Shown here piece after piece: positions 53,701-64,000 of a DNA stretch of 64,000 bases. Positions within the stretch are counted from its first letter, which is position 1, and each line of letters opens with the position of its first letter. The stretch is from Rodentolepis nana (Eukaryota; Platyhelminthes; Cestoda; Cyclophyllidea; Hymenolepididae): NCBI GenBank assembly GCA_900617975.1, contig UZAE01000005.1, forward strand, positions 1 to 64,000, given 5' to 3'. The notes under the pieces were generated by a model that saw only the letters and a list, made by a program, of their open reading frames with translations, searched no databases and had not been told where the DNA came from. Position numbers and translations under genes: made by a program.

Positions 53701-56700
53701 GTATTAAGAAACGTGTTGTGGTGGTAATGCGTGGAGCGGAAGGTGAAAAACTCGGCGATGGAACAGGAGTTCCAATTTCGCAATCTACGGAAAGTGGAAT
53801 GAAAGACCCTTCAAGTTCTGTAGTTGAAGGCCAAGAAATGGATGTAGATGAAGATGATGGTGATTCTGCTCAAGCTACGGTTGCAGATGACTGCCCTACA
53901 ACAGAATTTGATGATGTCGGTGGTGTGCGTACAGGTTATCTTTCTTCCTCTGTTGGCGACGGGTTACATAGGGTGAATCTTCTCTTTGCTCAACTCCGTC
54001 AAAGGCATCCTGCACGTCTCTACGTTGCCGATAAGTTTGTGGAATTCACTGCTGGTCGACTACTGCCTAGTTGGTCAGAGAATTTACTGTATCATCTACG
54101 CAAAGCGCTTGATAATCTTCATCAATTTGCTTGGGCACGTGTGTCAAGGACTGTTCGAAGACCTGCGACCTCTCTCGGCCCATTCCAGGCTTCTATTCAG
54201 AATATCACTTGCCCTCTACCCTCCTGGATGGCTAAGGAGTTACAAGATATCGTTACATATTGTGGACTACCCCCACCTATAGTCGCTACAGGTGAAGATA
54301 TGCTAACAGAAGACGCTGAAAATCGTTCTGGTTCAGCTCTTGTATATGTAGATAACATCCAACTCGCTTACACTTTGTTAGCTAATGAGGCTGAAGCTGA
54401 TCCCTGGTTTAAACCGATTAAAGAAGCTCTCTCCTCGTCGCTAAGCAACATCGGATCACTAAACATCCTAGCTGCTATTTCGCTGCTCTCTAAGGAGTTA
54501 ATACCTATGGTAGAACGTAGAGTAGACAGTCTTCCCCACGTCTCCTATCTCTCAGACCGCGGTGCTGGTAATTTGATTGAACTCATCTCCTCTCTTAATG
54601 TTCAATCAATCCTAAGTCCCTATCCAAGGAGTTTCCAGAATTCGACAACCTCTCCTTCCACGTCCGTTGTCTCAGCAGCTACACTACTTGAACTCCCAGG
54701 TGAAGCCACTCAACTGAAATTTATCCCCGCTCTTCATCAATCCGCTTACAATCAACAAATACAACAAAAGGATGGCGCTCATCACCCTCAGTCTGGTATT
54801 TCTCCTAACCCAATCATAGCTGCTAATAATGCAGTCGCGAACGAGAGTAATCAACCTGGACTCCTCTACTTGACAGACATCCTTCCAACTGTGATTCGAG
54901 TCCCCTCAGGGGGCGGTAGACGTATAGCATTGAGAGTGAATAATGGAAGAGTGTTTCACTATGATATCCCCTGTTTGCCAAGGGAAATACCTGCGGGGAG
55001 GGGAGTTTCTGTAATGACAGCTGACCCTACTGAGGCCTGTAGTTTGTCTCCAACACTGGCTGCTTATGAGGCTTGGCGGGAAACTTGGTGTCCACCCCAT
55101 CTTTTCCAATTCATCAATTTCGTTGCCGCGAGGTCACATGAGACTGCGAAGAGGAGAATAAATCTTGTCACTCCTCGGTAAGTTGCATCATTTTTTTCTC
55201 ATTTTTGTGACATATCCGCTTTTTTAAAAAGCCTAATTTTGGGAAACCTTTTAAGATACTAATTTTCTTGGATTAGACGGTAGCTTTATCAAATAATTCT
55301 ATTTCAATTGGATGAAGTTCGTAGATTTCCTCCCTTGTATTATTATTTTTTAGTTTTTCATGTTGGGGTCTAAAGTCTAACCCTATTTAATTATCCAACT
55401 TAATAGTTTTGAAATCCTTACTTTTGTCTTTTTTAGGACTATGGATCTCGGTTCATTCGGAATGCGTCTCACTCAAGCAGGAAGCTCAATTCCAGCAACC
55501 GCCCTAGTAGCCGCCAATACTGTTGCCTTTGGCAATCCCACAGTAACAGGTTTTGGTACCCTTATGGCTCAACAGTTGCATCCACAAGCTTCAACCAATG
55601 TCAGTTCTCAATCAACCCCGTTGACCTCCAGTCTCCTGGCTCCACCACCAGCATCTGAAACGGTTCCAGCTGACTTCCCTCGTTTAAACGCTTTTGCTAA
55701 TCTACGAGGAAGTGAGAAGCGCCATCAATCCACTCAACAGGCCCCCCTACAACAAACCACCTCGGTGAGTTATGAATATTCCATTGCCAAAGGGCTTGGT
55801 AATATTTAAAATTTGATGTGTTAGATAAGGACCAGAGATTGTTAACAGTAGCTCGATCAAAGTCGAATTGGTTATCAGCTCGTGTTATTCTTTCGGACTT
55901 TAGCTATGGCAAGACTAGCCTTTAGTAGATTGCTTATCAGGAGGCCTTATGAGAAGGCGCCTATATTGAATGGGAGAATCTTCTGGTACTATGTAATGGC
56001 CCTTTCTCTTCCCGAGAGTACAAAAATGTTCATGATATTAATTATCGAATAGGTAATTTTCCAGGTCAGTTTCTCGTGAAAATGGGTTCATAGAGTGATT
56101 TATACTGGAAGTTGTTGCTAATTACTTGTTGGGCACAAGGATCAGTCACCTCTTAAGCCTTGTTTGCTCCTATCACACTTTCATTAACTTTAAAGAATCG
56201 ATTGCAGGTTAAGTTAATTGCTTACCTACAAGGTCAGCGTGGCTGTGCATTGGTGCTTACTACTCGGTTTTCTGAACCTCCCACTTCTTTAGATGAGAGA
56301 GATGACTAAATTAGGGTTTCTCCAATCGAAAGGCTCCCAGTGTCTTTCTCAATTAGCTATTCCCAATACTAATTTCTTGCTAGGTTTGTTCTAATTATTG
56401 CTTTTCTTTGAATCTGAGCCAACTACTATTAACCTGAAGCGATGCCGATTTTAGTTTGTAGCGAAAGCGATCAAAACACCTACGAGATCATCAAGCCATG
56501 AAGGGTTCAATTATAGTAGTGGTCACAACTCTAGCGCCTGTAATCGAACATTGGATCTCTTACGAACCGGTCATTTCGTAAATTAGCAATAAAAATTTGC
56601 TGAATTGTGAATTCACGCTGAAATTGAAATAACGCAATATTATTTGCACTGAAACCCAGATTAATGTATAAGGTCATTTATCGTTAAATATACTTGTCTA

Positions 56701-58605
56701 TATTCAGCGCTTTAGAAGAACTAAAAATACCTATTTACAAAGAGCTAACCTGTACGTCGGAAGGTTTCTAATATCAGTTGTATTCATTCGTCAGCTTTGG
56801 TTTTCAAGTTTAAACAATGATCCATTATTCCATATTCATCAATTTAGAGCTTGAATGGAAATTCAACAGGCTATGCAGGAAGTCGTGGAAATGCTTTGGA
56901 AGTTTCAGGCAACCCGACAAGTATTGACACTGGCTGCTACGCAGCCTGCATGAGCTTAGCGTCAATTATCGATTCCGAAATTGACAAGTCTTCCGGGTCA
57001 TTCACATCTCGAGAGCTCATTACCGCCTTTTTCGAACGTCTCAGTGCTCTCACTCAAGTTGCTGATCCAAAGTCCGTCAACTTAAAGGCCGCTCTAATGA
57101 AGATCTTTGAAGAACTTCTTCAGTTGGTTCCCCAAGGAGCTAAACTCGATTCGCCGGCTGCCCCTTCAATTCCAGTTATTAGTGATGAGTATTCTGGCCC
57201 TGGTAGTGTGGTCCGTGTTTGGGCCTACCGCCGAATGGCTGATGCGGAGAGTTATTGGCTCTTCCGAAATGGGGTTTCAATATCCTGTGGTGCCGTAGCT
57301 GCTATGGAAATCCTCTTCTCTATGACTCCACTCAAAGCATCGGGTCTTATTCTAGATCCCCGAGTTGGGCGGGTAGAAACTCGAGGTTTTCTATTTGACC
57401 TTTCTGCTACTCCCAATAATGCTCTAAACATTCCACAACTGCAACAGAGGGAATCGCCCTCCGCAGATCTTATTTCAAAATCATCCATTCAGTTGGCAAA
57501 CTTCTTCAGCTCTTACTTTGCTCCCTTACGATCCCAAACACCATTATCTGTTGCTCCCATTACCGGTAGATCAACAGCCACCACCCAACCAATTTCAATC
57601 CCATCTCGTCCAACTAGCCTGCGTTTAACACCCCAAATGTCTGGTTTTATCTGTCTGCCTGGTGTTCCTGCTACTATTGGTCCCTTCTCCGCGGCCATGA
57701 CAATGCTAAATCAAGCTATTGGACAGAAAATTCAGAAGGTTGCGGCCTGTTTACGAACTCTTCTTCGAGACGATTTCATTCTCTGGCATAGAGGAAGACA
57801 AGCGGCTGTTCACGCGAGTTTGCTTGCTGATCTCCTCGCTATTGAAAATGATGAGGAAGCTCTTATGGCCTCAACTACCGGATCTCCTATCTATGTTCCC
57901 GATTTGTCAAATGTTGCCCTCATGCATTTAATTACCCTCTCTCTAGAAGCATTCAGGCATAGAAATAAAGGTAAGATTGTTTGGCCATTTTACTCCTTTT
58001 TCCTTATTAATCAGTTAGCAAAGCGACTACTTTTTGTCATGCGTAAGCGGCCAAATGGCAAAATTCTTCAATGAGAAGTGAGGCGCGGGTGGGGGGGGGG
58101 GGGGGTTGATTAGACCCAGTGAAAGAATCCAGATTGTCTTGAGCTTGCATTTTCTATTACAGGATTTCGTTTTCCCTCTAGAGACTTCACTAAGTTACTA
58201 CGATTCGTAAGGTAGAAGTCAAGAAAAAGTCGACGTCTGTCGAAAGGAACATCAGTTACCGAAAGGTAAAAGGGATAAATTGCCTCAGGGATTGCGTGGT
58301 TCTTGTACTATGACATCTTATTGATGGTATTTAGCAGAAGCTATATATAAAACATATCCGATCCACGTCTAAGCGAGTATGAAACTTGAGTCTTGTGAAC
58401 GTTCAAATGGGTGCAGAGAGGACTTCAGTGGAAACAAAGATTGGCGCGTACATAAATCTGTATTCGCAGGGTCAGTACTTATCGTGTATTTTTTCACTTT
58501 TTAGTACTTTCTACGGGTGACAAGGTTGTGAATGACATCATCAACGCCTCGTGTTCGTATGAAAATCTTGCTTGTATGGACCCCACTTGGCTTCCTTGGT
58601 ATTGA
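26758..58605 (+). CDS. TRRAP: TRRAP (Tra1), PIKK-family pseudokinase scaffold of SAGA and NuA4/TIP60, 50 exons
   Basis: Giant scaffold that recruits histone acetyltransferase complexes to activators. Exons: 26758-26839, 26878-26927, 26961-27176, 27212-27295, 27327-27512, 27556-27722, 28234-28505, 29188-29266, 29343-29663, 29724-29808, 30571-30863, 30933-31047, 31131-31269, 32094-32188, 32264-32590, 33348-33494, 33540-33719, 33789-34002, 34068-34249, 34286-34545, 34613-35622, 35698-35924, 36240-36533, 36599-36698, 37325-38227, 38302-38446, 38538-38802, 39128-39198, 39279-39375, 39451-39579, 40304-40642, 40717-40958, 41038-41237, 41298-41605, 41677-41982, 44291-44557, 44629-45039, 45107-45435, 46693-46905, 46980-47148, 48120-48476, 49471-49637, 50921-51044, 51116-51225, 51305-51493, 51576-51692, 53048-55177, 55437-55764, 56848-57970, 58505-58605 (14265 nt, 4754 aa, in frame throughout). 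Hallmarks: FMAAQVKTLSFLAYIV, LLRALFRSIGGGAHD, VPVRLSTLLPYL, a FAT region (about exons 37-46, e.g. WGM-like MFGDFLESVY), a PI3K-like pseudokinase in exons 47-49 ending LRDDFILWH, and a FATC end CMDPTWLPWY. Usual PIKK catalytic motifs are absent, as expected. About 900 residues longer than human TRRAP because of low-complexity inserts. Exon 10 seems to use a GC donor; that junction and exons 1-2 and 28 are the least certain. Confidence 0.95.
28506..29187 (+). other. TRRAP intron 7
   Basis: 682-bp intron between GTACGT at 28506 and ..GATTAG at 29187. AT- and T-rich; nothing further recognised. Confidence 0.7.
29809..30570 (+). other. TRRAP intron 10, probable GC-AG intron
   Basis: Exon 10 reads ..GSKRSN and is followed by GCAAGT at 29809; the intron ends ..CATTTCAG at 30570 and exon 11 opens SPFIETFSPNQ in phase 0. 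No GT donor in phase 0 occurs before the frame closes, so a GC donor is the simplest model. The acidic exon 10 is variable in the family, so similarity cannot confirm the exact edge. Confidence 0.55.
42302..43591 (-). mobile_element. mariner transposon (Tc1/mariner superfamily), 1290 bp
   Basis: Terminal inverted repeats are visible: the left end reads TTGGGTGGGCAACTAAGTCA and the right end, reverse-complemented, TTGGGTTGGCAACTAAGTCA, with about one mismatch in the first 24 bases. A TA dinucleotide flanks both ends (42300-42301 and 43592-43593), the standard mariner target duplication. One transposase reading frame fills the interior on the minus strand. Length is normal for a full-length mariner. 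Confidence 0.97.
42376..43409 (-). pseudogene. Inactivated mariner transposase
   Basis: Cut-and-paste transposase of about 345 codons. N-terminal helix-turn-helix part includes NWFERFRSGDFSLK; the catalytic part keeps VVFHHDNPRPH (second Asp) and YSPDLAPSDYHLF (third Asp) of the DD34D triad. Three lesions are seen: a TGA at codon 9, probably from CGA; a one-base frameshift in an A-rich stretch at about 43090-43110; and the first catalytic Asp changed to Gly (TGGEKW at about 42946-42948 instead of the family's TGDEKW). It therefore cannot make active enzyme. Codon 1 is the ATG at 43407-43409. Confidence 0.93.
43600..44197 (+). repeat. Duplicate of ULK exon 9 segment inside TRRAP intron 35
   Basis: Near-identical to 9731-10327, same plus-strand orientation. 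The exon 9 copy lies at 43627-43669 on the minus strand and is unchanged, with both splice sites preserved. About nine differences across the whole block. It is antisense to TRRAP, so it should be removed with the intron. Its left edge lies within about 10 bp of the mariner right end. Confidence 0.93.
49638..50920 (+). other. TRRAP intron 42 with an unassigned antisense open frame
   Basis: 1.28-kb intron. The minus-strand frame 49888-50274 (128 codons, Met start at 50274) is the longest open frame of the window that no exon explains, apart from the transposase. It has four cysteines and a His-rich stretch RHHRHHL, but no family is recognised, and no splice partner is evident. It may be chance or an eroded element. 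Confidence 0.35.
52339..52362 (+). repeat. G-rich tract in TRRAP intron 46
   Basis: GGGAGGGGGTGG followed by an unbroken run, about 14 consecutive G ending at 52362. It lies in the 1.36-kb intron 51693-53047, where nothing else was recognised. Confidence 0.85.
58091..58105 (+). repeat. G15 homopolymer in the last TRRAP intron
   Basis: Fifteen consecutive G in intron 49 (57971-58504), just after the in-frame stop that would end a read-through of exon 49. Confidence 0.85.
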
Positions 58606-60957
58606 ATGTGTATTACTATTAGTTTTGTATAGTTTTTTATGCATCCGATAAATGAATGACAATAATATGCGGATTGCAAAATTTTATGGTCTATTATTTG
58701 GTTTCCATACCCCCCCCCCTCTCCTACCCTTTTGCTATTATTACTTAATGTAAAGATCAATAATTACTTGTAGTAGTTATTATAATGATACAAAGCCTTA
58801 TTGTGTGATCAGCTTATTCCGATAATAATATTAAAGGTCTAAATGACACGATAATCCATACAATATCTAATCGTAAACATATTATTATTCTAGGCAGGTC
58901 ATATAGACCGCAGGCAAATAGGAAATAGATATTTCATGCCAACAGATCAGTGTGTGAAGGCTGCTAACCCATCTGATCGCCGTTCATTCATTTTGGCCAC
59001 CGGGTGCTGCCAATGGCGATGGAAGATCATCAGCTAGGCATAATTATGCAAACTGGTTGGGCTCTAGGCCTTTGACTTATCACTAGATCCACTTATATTC
59101 AGGAGGGGAAGTTTTAAATAAAGTATTCAGTGGAATTTTTTAAGGGGCCGGCATTTCCTGAGTGTCAAAAGACATTTGTATATTCCCTAAATATGAATAA
59201 AAGTAGGTTTATCCATTAGGGAGTTTATAATTGAATAAACTTGTGCAAGGCAAGCACTTCACTTCTTGGTTTGGATACTCCTTTAAGCCACCCTAACATG
59301 CAAGGAAGTTTCAAAGTTACTATAACATAGAATTCAGTCCGGTTACATTTTGTAGCACGAGTTACGTAGATTTATTTAATACTTTAATGAATCTTAGTTG
59401 GTCACATTTGTATCTTAAGGCTAAATTTGACTCGAAGAAGGTTGAAAACAGGTCATCTGTGCAGTTACTTCAAAGTAGCGCTATTAACGATTTATGATCA
59501 TAGTTCCTATGAAATGGAATTGTCGAAATTAGTTGTCTTGGTACTTGGGCCAGCAGGCACTCGTAAATTAATTGGGCAGAGACCGATTCAGATGAATTTC
59601 CCATCTCCTAATCGAATGTAGCCTCATTGAAGTCTCCTTAATAAATGCAACTTCCGGCTCCAGTTACTTAAGTTGCTTATATTTACATCTTATTTACTAC
59701 ATCAAAAATACCAAGTAAATTGCTCGGAACTCTAAATTTTTTTAAACCTATTTATAAATCAGTTGTACGCTTAACATGCTAGTTTGCATGACCTGCAAAA
59801 AGTATGGCGTTGGTTAATTGAAGTGTTGGCGGGGAGGGGTGGGGCTTAGTAACGATATGGCAAACACGATAAGGAGCAAATGAGGTCACAACTTTAGAGA
59901 TCCCTCGACAAATCAATAGCTATATATGGGTCACCGTAGCCAGAAAGTATTTAATAAATAAATTACATGTCAGTTTCATTTCATATTACACGTTTGGTTA
60001 CTATATATAATTGAGACAGGATAGCTCCATCCGAGAGCCATTTCATACAGGGAGATCTTGTGATAGATATTACTGAGCATAAGTTAGGATTTATTAGTGA
60101 AGCGATGCGCAACATCTAATTTTCATACTCAGAACATACCGGTGCTTTAAAGAAAACCCATTAAAAGGATCTATATACATTTAGATTTCCATTTTCTAAA
60201 AATATAGCTAATGTAAACTAAAGTGAATGAAAGCTGTTTACAAATAGCAAATTATTGCTTAATTGCATTTAAGTGTTTCCATGCATTAGATAAGATATAA
60301 CCGGACATATTACGCCAACTACATACAGTCAATGGTCCTATTAGTAGGCTTGTCTAATTGTGTAGATTTAAAATACCACGCCCATCACGAACGTCAATTT
60401 TCACAGGTATTTTATGAGATAGTTATAAATTCTGATTTACAATTAGAAATAGCGTGTATGGGAATAAGATGAAGAGTAATTAATCGATTGGCACAATTTG
60501 TCTTTTATAAATTTGTTACATACCAAGAGAATAAATTTAATTTGACTTACGCGAGACCATTGATCTATTTTTAATTGTTAATTTCAAGAATGCCTATTAG
60601 GTCTTAAAGCTAAAAGAAGCTATTTAGCTGGCACACTCTCTTAGAATGACAGGATTGCTGTAAGTGACAGAAAACAATGAAATATTTAAATAAGCTGCCT
60701 TGTTTTAGGAAATAGATTAAATCGTTCAAAGGTAAATCATAATGCAATATTTCAAATTTTACAGAATTCATGTATTGCATTTCTAAAAAGAGTACGGGAA
60801 GAAAAGTGTACCTTTGAATACATAATGTTAAATAAAATTATAAAATTAATTTTTGAAAACGTGTGCTAAAGATGCCTGCAATCGCAATTTAAATAAAATA
60901 ATTTGTGTTTAAGTGAACCCTTTTTATCAGGCGCATCATTTCTTGCAATAATTTTTG
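58606..60957. other. Intergenic between TRRAP and RBM25
   Basis: About 2.35 kb holding the TRRAP 3' UTR and the RBM25 upstream region. A C10 run lies at 58710-58719. AATAAA at about 59195 could be a distant TRRAP poly(A) signal but is unsupported. No gene, tRNA or shared repeat recognised. Confidence 0.55.
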
Positions 60958-63900
60958 ATGAATCCTTATGGTAACTTCTTCGGTGTTCCTCAGTCCTATT
61001 ATGGGGCAATTCCACCAGGTTACCCAGCTTATGTTGCTCCAAATTTGATGGGCTATGCACCAGTACCTACGGCAGCCACAACTGTTACTGTTTCACAGCC
61101 TTCTACAACTCAAACATCGAAGCCTGAGACTACAGCTACTGTTGTAACACAAGTCATTGTTACCCAAGATAAAACTCCAGTGACAACAGTTTTTGTGGGA
61201 AATATTCCAGACAGGGCACCAGATTCTGTCATCAAAGCACTTTTAATGGTTAGACTCTATAATTTTCTTATCAATTTTAGCGCTGTGGAAATATCTTAAG
61301 TTGGAAACGAGTTCAAGGTGCTTCTGGAAATTATCAGGCTTTTGGTTTCTGCGAATATCAAAGTCCAGAATCAACTTTGAGATGTGTCCGGCTTTTAAAT
61401 AATTTCGAAATTCTGGAAAAGAAATTGATGGTTTGTTCATTAATCTATAATCTGACATCGTATAGGTAAAAGTTGATGCTAAAACTGAGGAGCTTTTAAA
61501 GGAATATCAAAAAAAGATTAAGGGTGGTATAGATGGTAAAAAACAGACTGATGAAGAAGATCAAGATGATGAAGTTGTCAAAACGGCACTTCAAAATATC
61601 TTAAAAGAGGCCATTGATACCTATCAACTTGGTCATGGTAAGCTGCTGGTTTTATTATTTCGCATGTTTCATAGAATCCCCTAATAGGACTGAGTATCTT
61701 GAGGGTCCTAGGCATTTGGTAAGTGCAGAATATTTTTTTTCAGCTCTGGGGTTGTGCGTGCATTATTCATCTTTTTTTTTGCTTGCGTTATAGACCATTG
61801 ATGATCTGGATATAGATGGGGAACGTAAGGATTTAATCAATAAAGAAATTGAGACGTTTCGTCGGCGAAATGAGGTAAGATCTTTGCTTTTGTGTCTCAA
61901 GCTTCCATTTTTCCTGTAACTTAAACTATCCTCTCTGTCGACGATTCAAGTGTTTGATATAATGTGGGGAACGCTCTACAAGTCTGTAAGCTCTCAGTTT
62001 TACACTTTTACGCATTTAAAATAAAAGAGTGTTAACCACAGAATCATGGATAAATGGTTGAGAGGTGCTAGGACAGTCGCTTGATGATGATGAATAGTTC
62101 AACATTGGTGAGTATGAATGTATATATTTTTGGGTCCAAGTATTAGTTTGATTATAATGACCTCGGTGCAGTGTTAGTCACACATGACCTTCTTTCAGAC
62201 CTTCGTGAATTTCTCTCTTCAATCAAAAAGCCCACTTGTCGTTTTATTCAGGTTTCGGTGAGTTCCCAATCAATTCAATCATAACTGGGTATATTTCAAC
62301 GGGACAGTTTATACTCAGTATACATCATTATTTTGCCTTGCTTTTCTGTCTGTTGTTTCTTTTGGTTCCTCAGTTGGCTATTTTAATACACTTTCTTACT
62401 CGTTAATGTAGAAGGAAATGCCAGCTGAGGATCGAAATAAACGAACCCGAGATTTGGACTTCTACACTTCTCGCTATTCCTCATCCTCACGTACTGCAAC
62501 AGCTACCCGATCTGATCGTGATTCTGAACGTGGCGGCGGTAGTCGGTACTCTAGATCACGATCACCTTCAAGGGAGCCCTTGAAAAAGCGTCCACGCGGG
62601 GGTATTACTAGCTCTTCCTTAGTCTCTGATAAACACTACCGTTCTGGTCGATCTGTTGATGAAGAAGAAGAAGCCATCAAAAAACGTCTGGAGAGAAAAC
62701 TTAAGGAGAAAGAGGAGTCTTATCAAAGTGTATGTGTTATTTCCGGTTTGATGTAATCACCGTTCAATCAATTTTAATGAGCTATTACTATATATCTATT
62801 TACTGCAGCGCCTTCGTCAATGGGAAGCTCGAGAACGCAAGAAGCATGACGAGTATGAACGCGATGCTGAGCGCGATAATAAAAAACAAGAGTATATGCA
62901 ATCAGAAGCCAAGAACTTGTTGGAGTTTCTCACTGCTTATGACGATGACGTTGAGGATTCTAAGTACTACAAGTAATTGCCGTTTGTTTATGTCTTTCTG
63001 TTATTCTCTTTCGTCCGAAGTTTTATTAATGTTATTGTTTAGAGTAATATTTGTCAATTTGCATGGTTGTCATATTTAAGATCATAAAACCGAGGTTTGT
63101 CGACGTACTCCCAATGGTGTGATAGTCAAAGTACCTTTTTATTGTAGTAGTAGATCTCGAGTTTTTTGTTGTCTGTTTCTAATTTCCATTGTTAAATACT
63201 TTGAGAACTTTTCTTAATGGTTTTTAAGACAATTTGTCTTTATTTCAATAGGTCAGTACGAATCAATACAATTAAAGATTTATCTGCTGATTGTTCAACT
63301 AGAGCTCTATTAGTAGTATATAACCCGTTTTCATTACTTTACAAATGCATGCGATATTGGGGAGAATGTCCTAACTGACTAGCTTGTTCTAAAGTTGTTT
63401 ATACTGTTTATTCTGGTTTGTATTAAAGTTTATATTTGAATATTGATGTCAATAAGTTGTCTATTCATTATTTAATCCGTTTTTATTATGCTGTGTGAGC
63501 TAAACTTTTAGCAAGTAATCACCTGACTCGAGTTGAGTTTACCTTATCCTAGAGTCCCTCTCACGGATAATTCACTTTCTGACTATAGCAATTAGTCACT
63601 CTATGCATACAAATATGCTTTTATCTCTTAATTTGACGTTACAGTGTCTCTTGGAACAATGAGTCTCTCAGAGTAACAGTATCAAAACAAGAAAAATAGC
63701 TGATTAGAGAACTATTAATGTGGCAATGTGTTAACTCATCGAGCCATCACTGGATGTCATTTTTTCCAACCCTGTAGGTGGGGCAATACTACTAACCCTC
63801 TTCTTAGTTTACTTATATTAGTGTTTTGTCAGAAGTTATAGTTTGTCTTCAAGTTTGTTCAGCTAGTGCTTTTATTGATTTTTAGGGGAAGCGCGCTTCA

Positions 63901-64000
63901 GCGTAGGCTAACAGATCGTGAGGTTGAGGAGACGGCTGATGAAAGGGACCGTCAGAAAGAGCACGAGCAATTAGAAGCCATTCGTAAGAAGCTACTTGAG
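60958..64000 (+). CDS. RBM25: RBM25 splicing factor, 5' part (runs off the right end)
   Basis: Nuclear RNA-binding protein associated with U1 snRNP that modulates alternative 5' splice-site choice. Exons seen: 60958-61248, 61281-61430, 61466 to about 61637, an uncertain short exon near 61690-61718, 61794-61874, 62412-62729, 62809-62972, and 63886 onward past the window. Residues 1-75 are a Pro/Thr/Gly-rich leader. The RRM follows: RNP2 VFVGNI at ~78-83, then LSWKRVQGASG, and RNP1 QAFGFCEY at ~116-123. Later come DLINKEIETFRRRNE, a short Arg/Ser segment, and the strongly conserved RLRQWEARERKKHDEYERDA and KGSALQRRLTDRE. The C-terminal PWI domain must lie to the right. The Arg/Glu stretch is much shorter than in vertebrates. 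The join between exons 3 and 5 could not be resolved in phase. An acceptor-like TTTTTATCAG ends 27 bases before the ATG, suggesting a 5' UTR intron or trans-splicing. Confidence 0.95.

Overview
The window is nuclear DNA from a multicellular eukaryote, most likely a parasitic flatworm and probably a tapeworm. It is AT-rich and gene-sparse. Four conserved animal genes are cut into many exons, and the first introns of each gene are only about 31-46 nt long. Both features fit flatworms; the exact species cannot be read from the sequence.

Layout from left to right. (1) 1990-14484, minus strand: an 18-exon ULK1/ULK2 (unc-51/Atg1) autophagy kinase. (2) 16366-25944, minus strand: a 12-exon SMG8 gene (nonsense-mediated decay; partner of SMG9 and the SMG1 kinase) with a very large acidic insertion. 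(3) 26758-58605, plus strand: a 50-exon TRRAP gene, the giant pseudokinase scaffold of SAGA and NuA4/TIP60, complete from start codon to the C-terminal FATC residues. It diverges from SMG8 across an 813-bp shared upstream region. (4) 60958 to the right edge, plus strand: the 5' part of RBM25, a splicing factor, cut by the window end before its PWI domain. All exon models were built by hand from splice sites, reading-frame phase and remembered protein families. ULK (976 codons), SMG8 (1579) and TRRAP (4754) each close in frame over every junction.

Mobile and repeated DNA. A 1290-bp mariner element with intact inverted repeats and TA duplications sits antisense in TRRAP intron 35; its transposase is dead. 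Directly beside it is a near-identical ~600-bp copy of a piece of the ULK locus that includes ULK exon 9. Three copies of a ~320-bp SINE-like repeat lie at 1-313, about 4532-4858 and 20903-21228. Their 5' part can fold into nested hairpins, one with a compensatory base change between copies, and one copy has a 13-bp target-site duplication.

The genes do not form a pathway. SMG8 and TRRAP do both belong to the biology of PI3K-related kinases (SMG1 partner and PIKK pseudokinase) and share one intergenic region. I saw no rRNA, tRNA or CRISPR and no complete fifth protein gene. The most unusual items are the duplicated ULK exon next to the mariner, the structured SINE-like family, and the clustering of ultrashort introns at the 5' end of all four genes.
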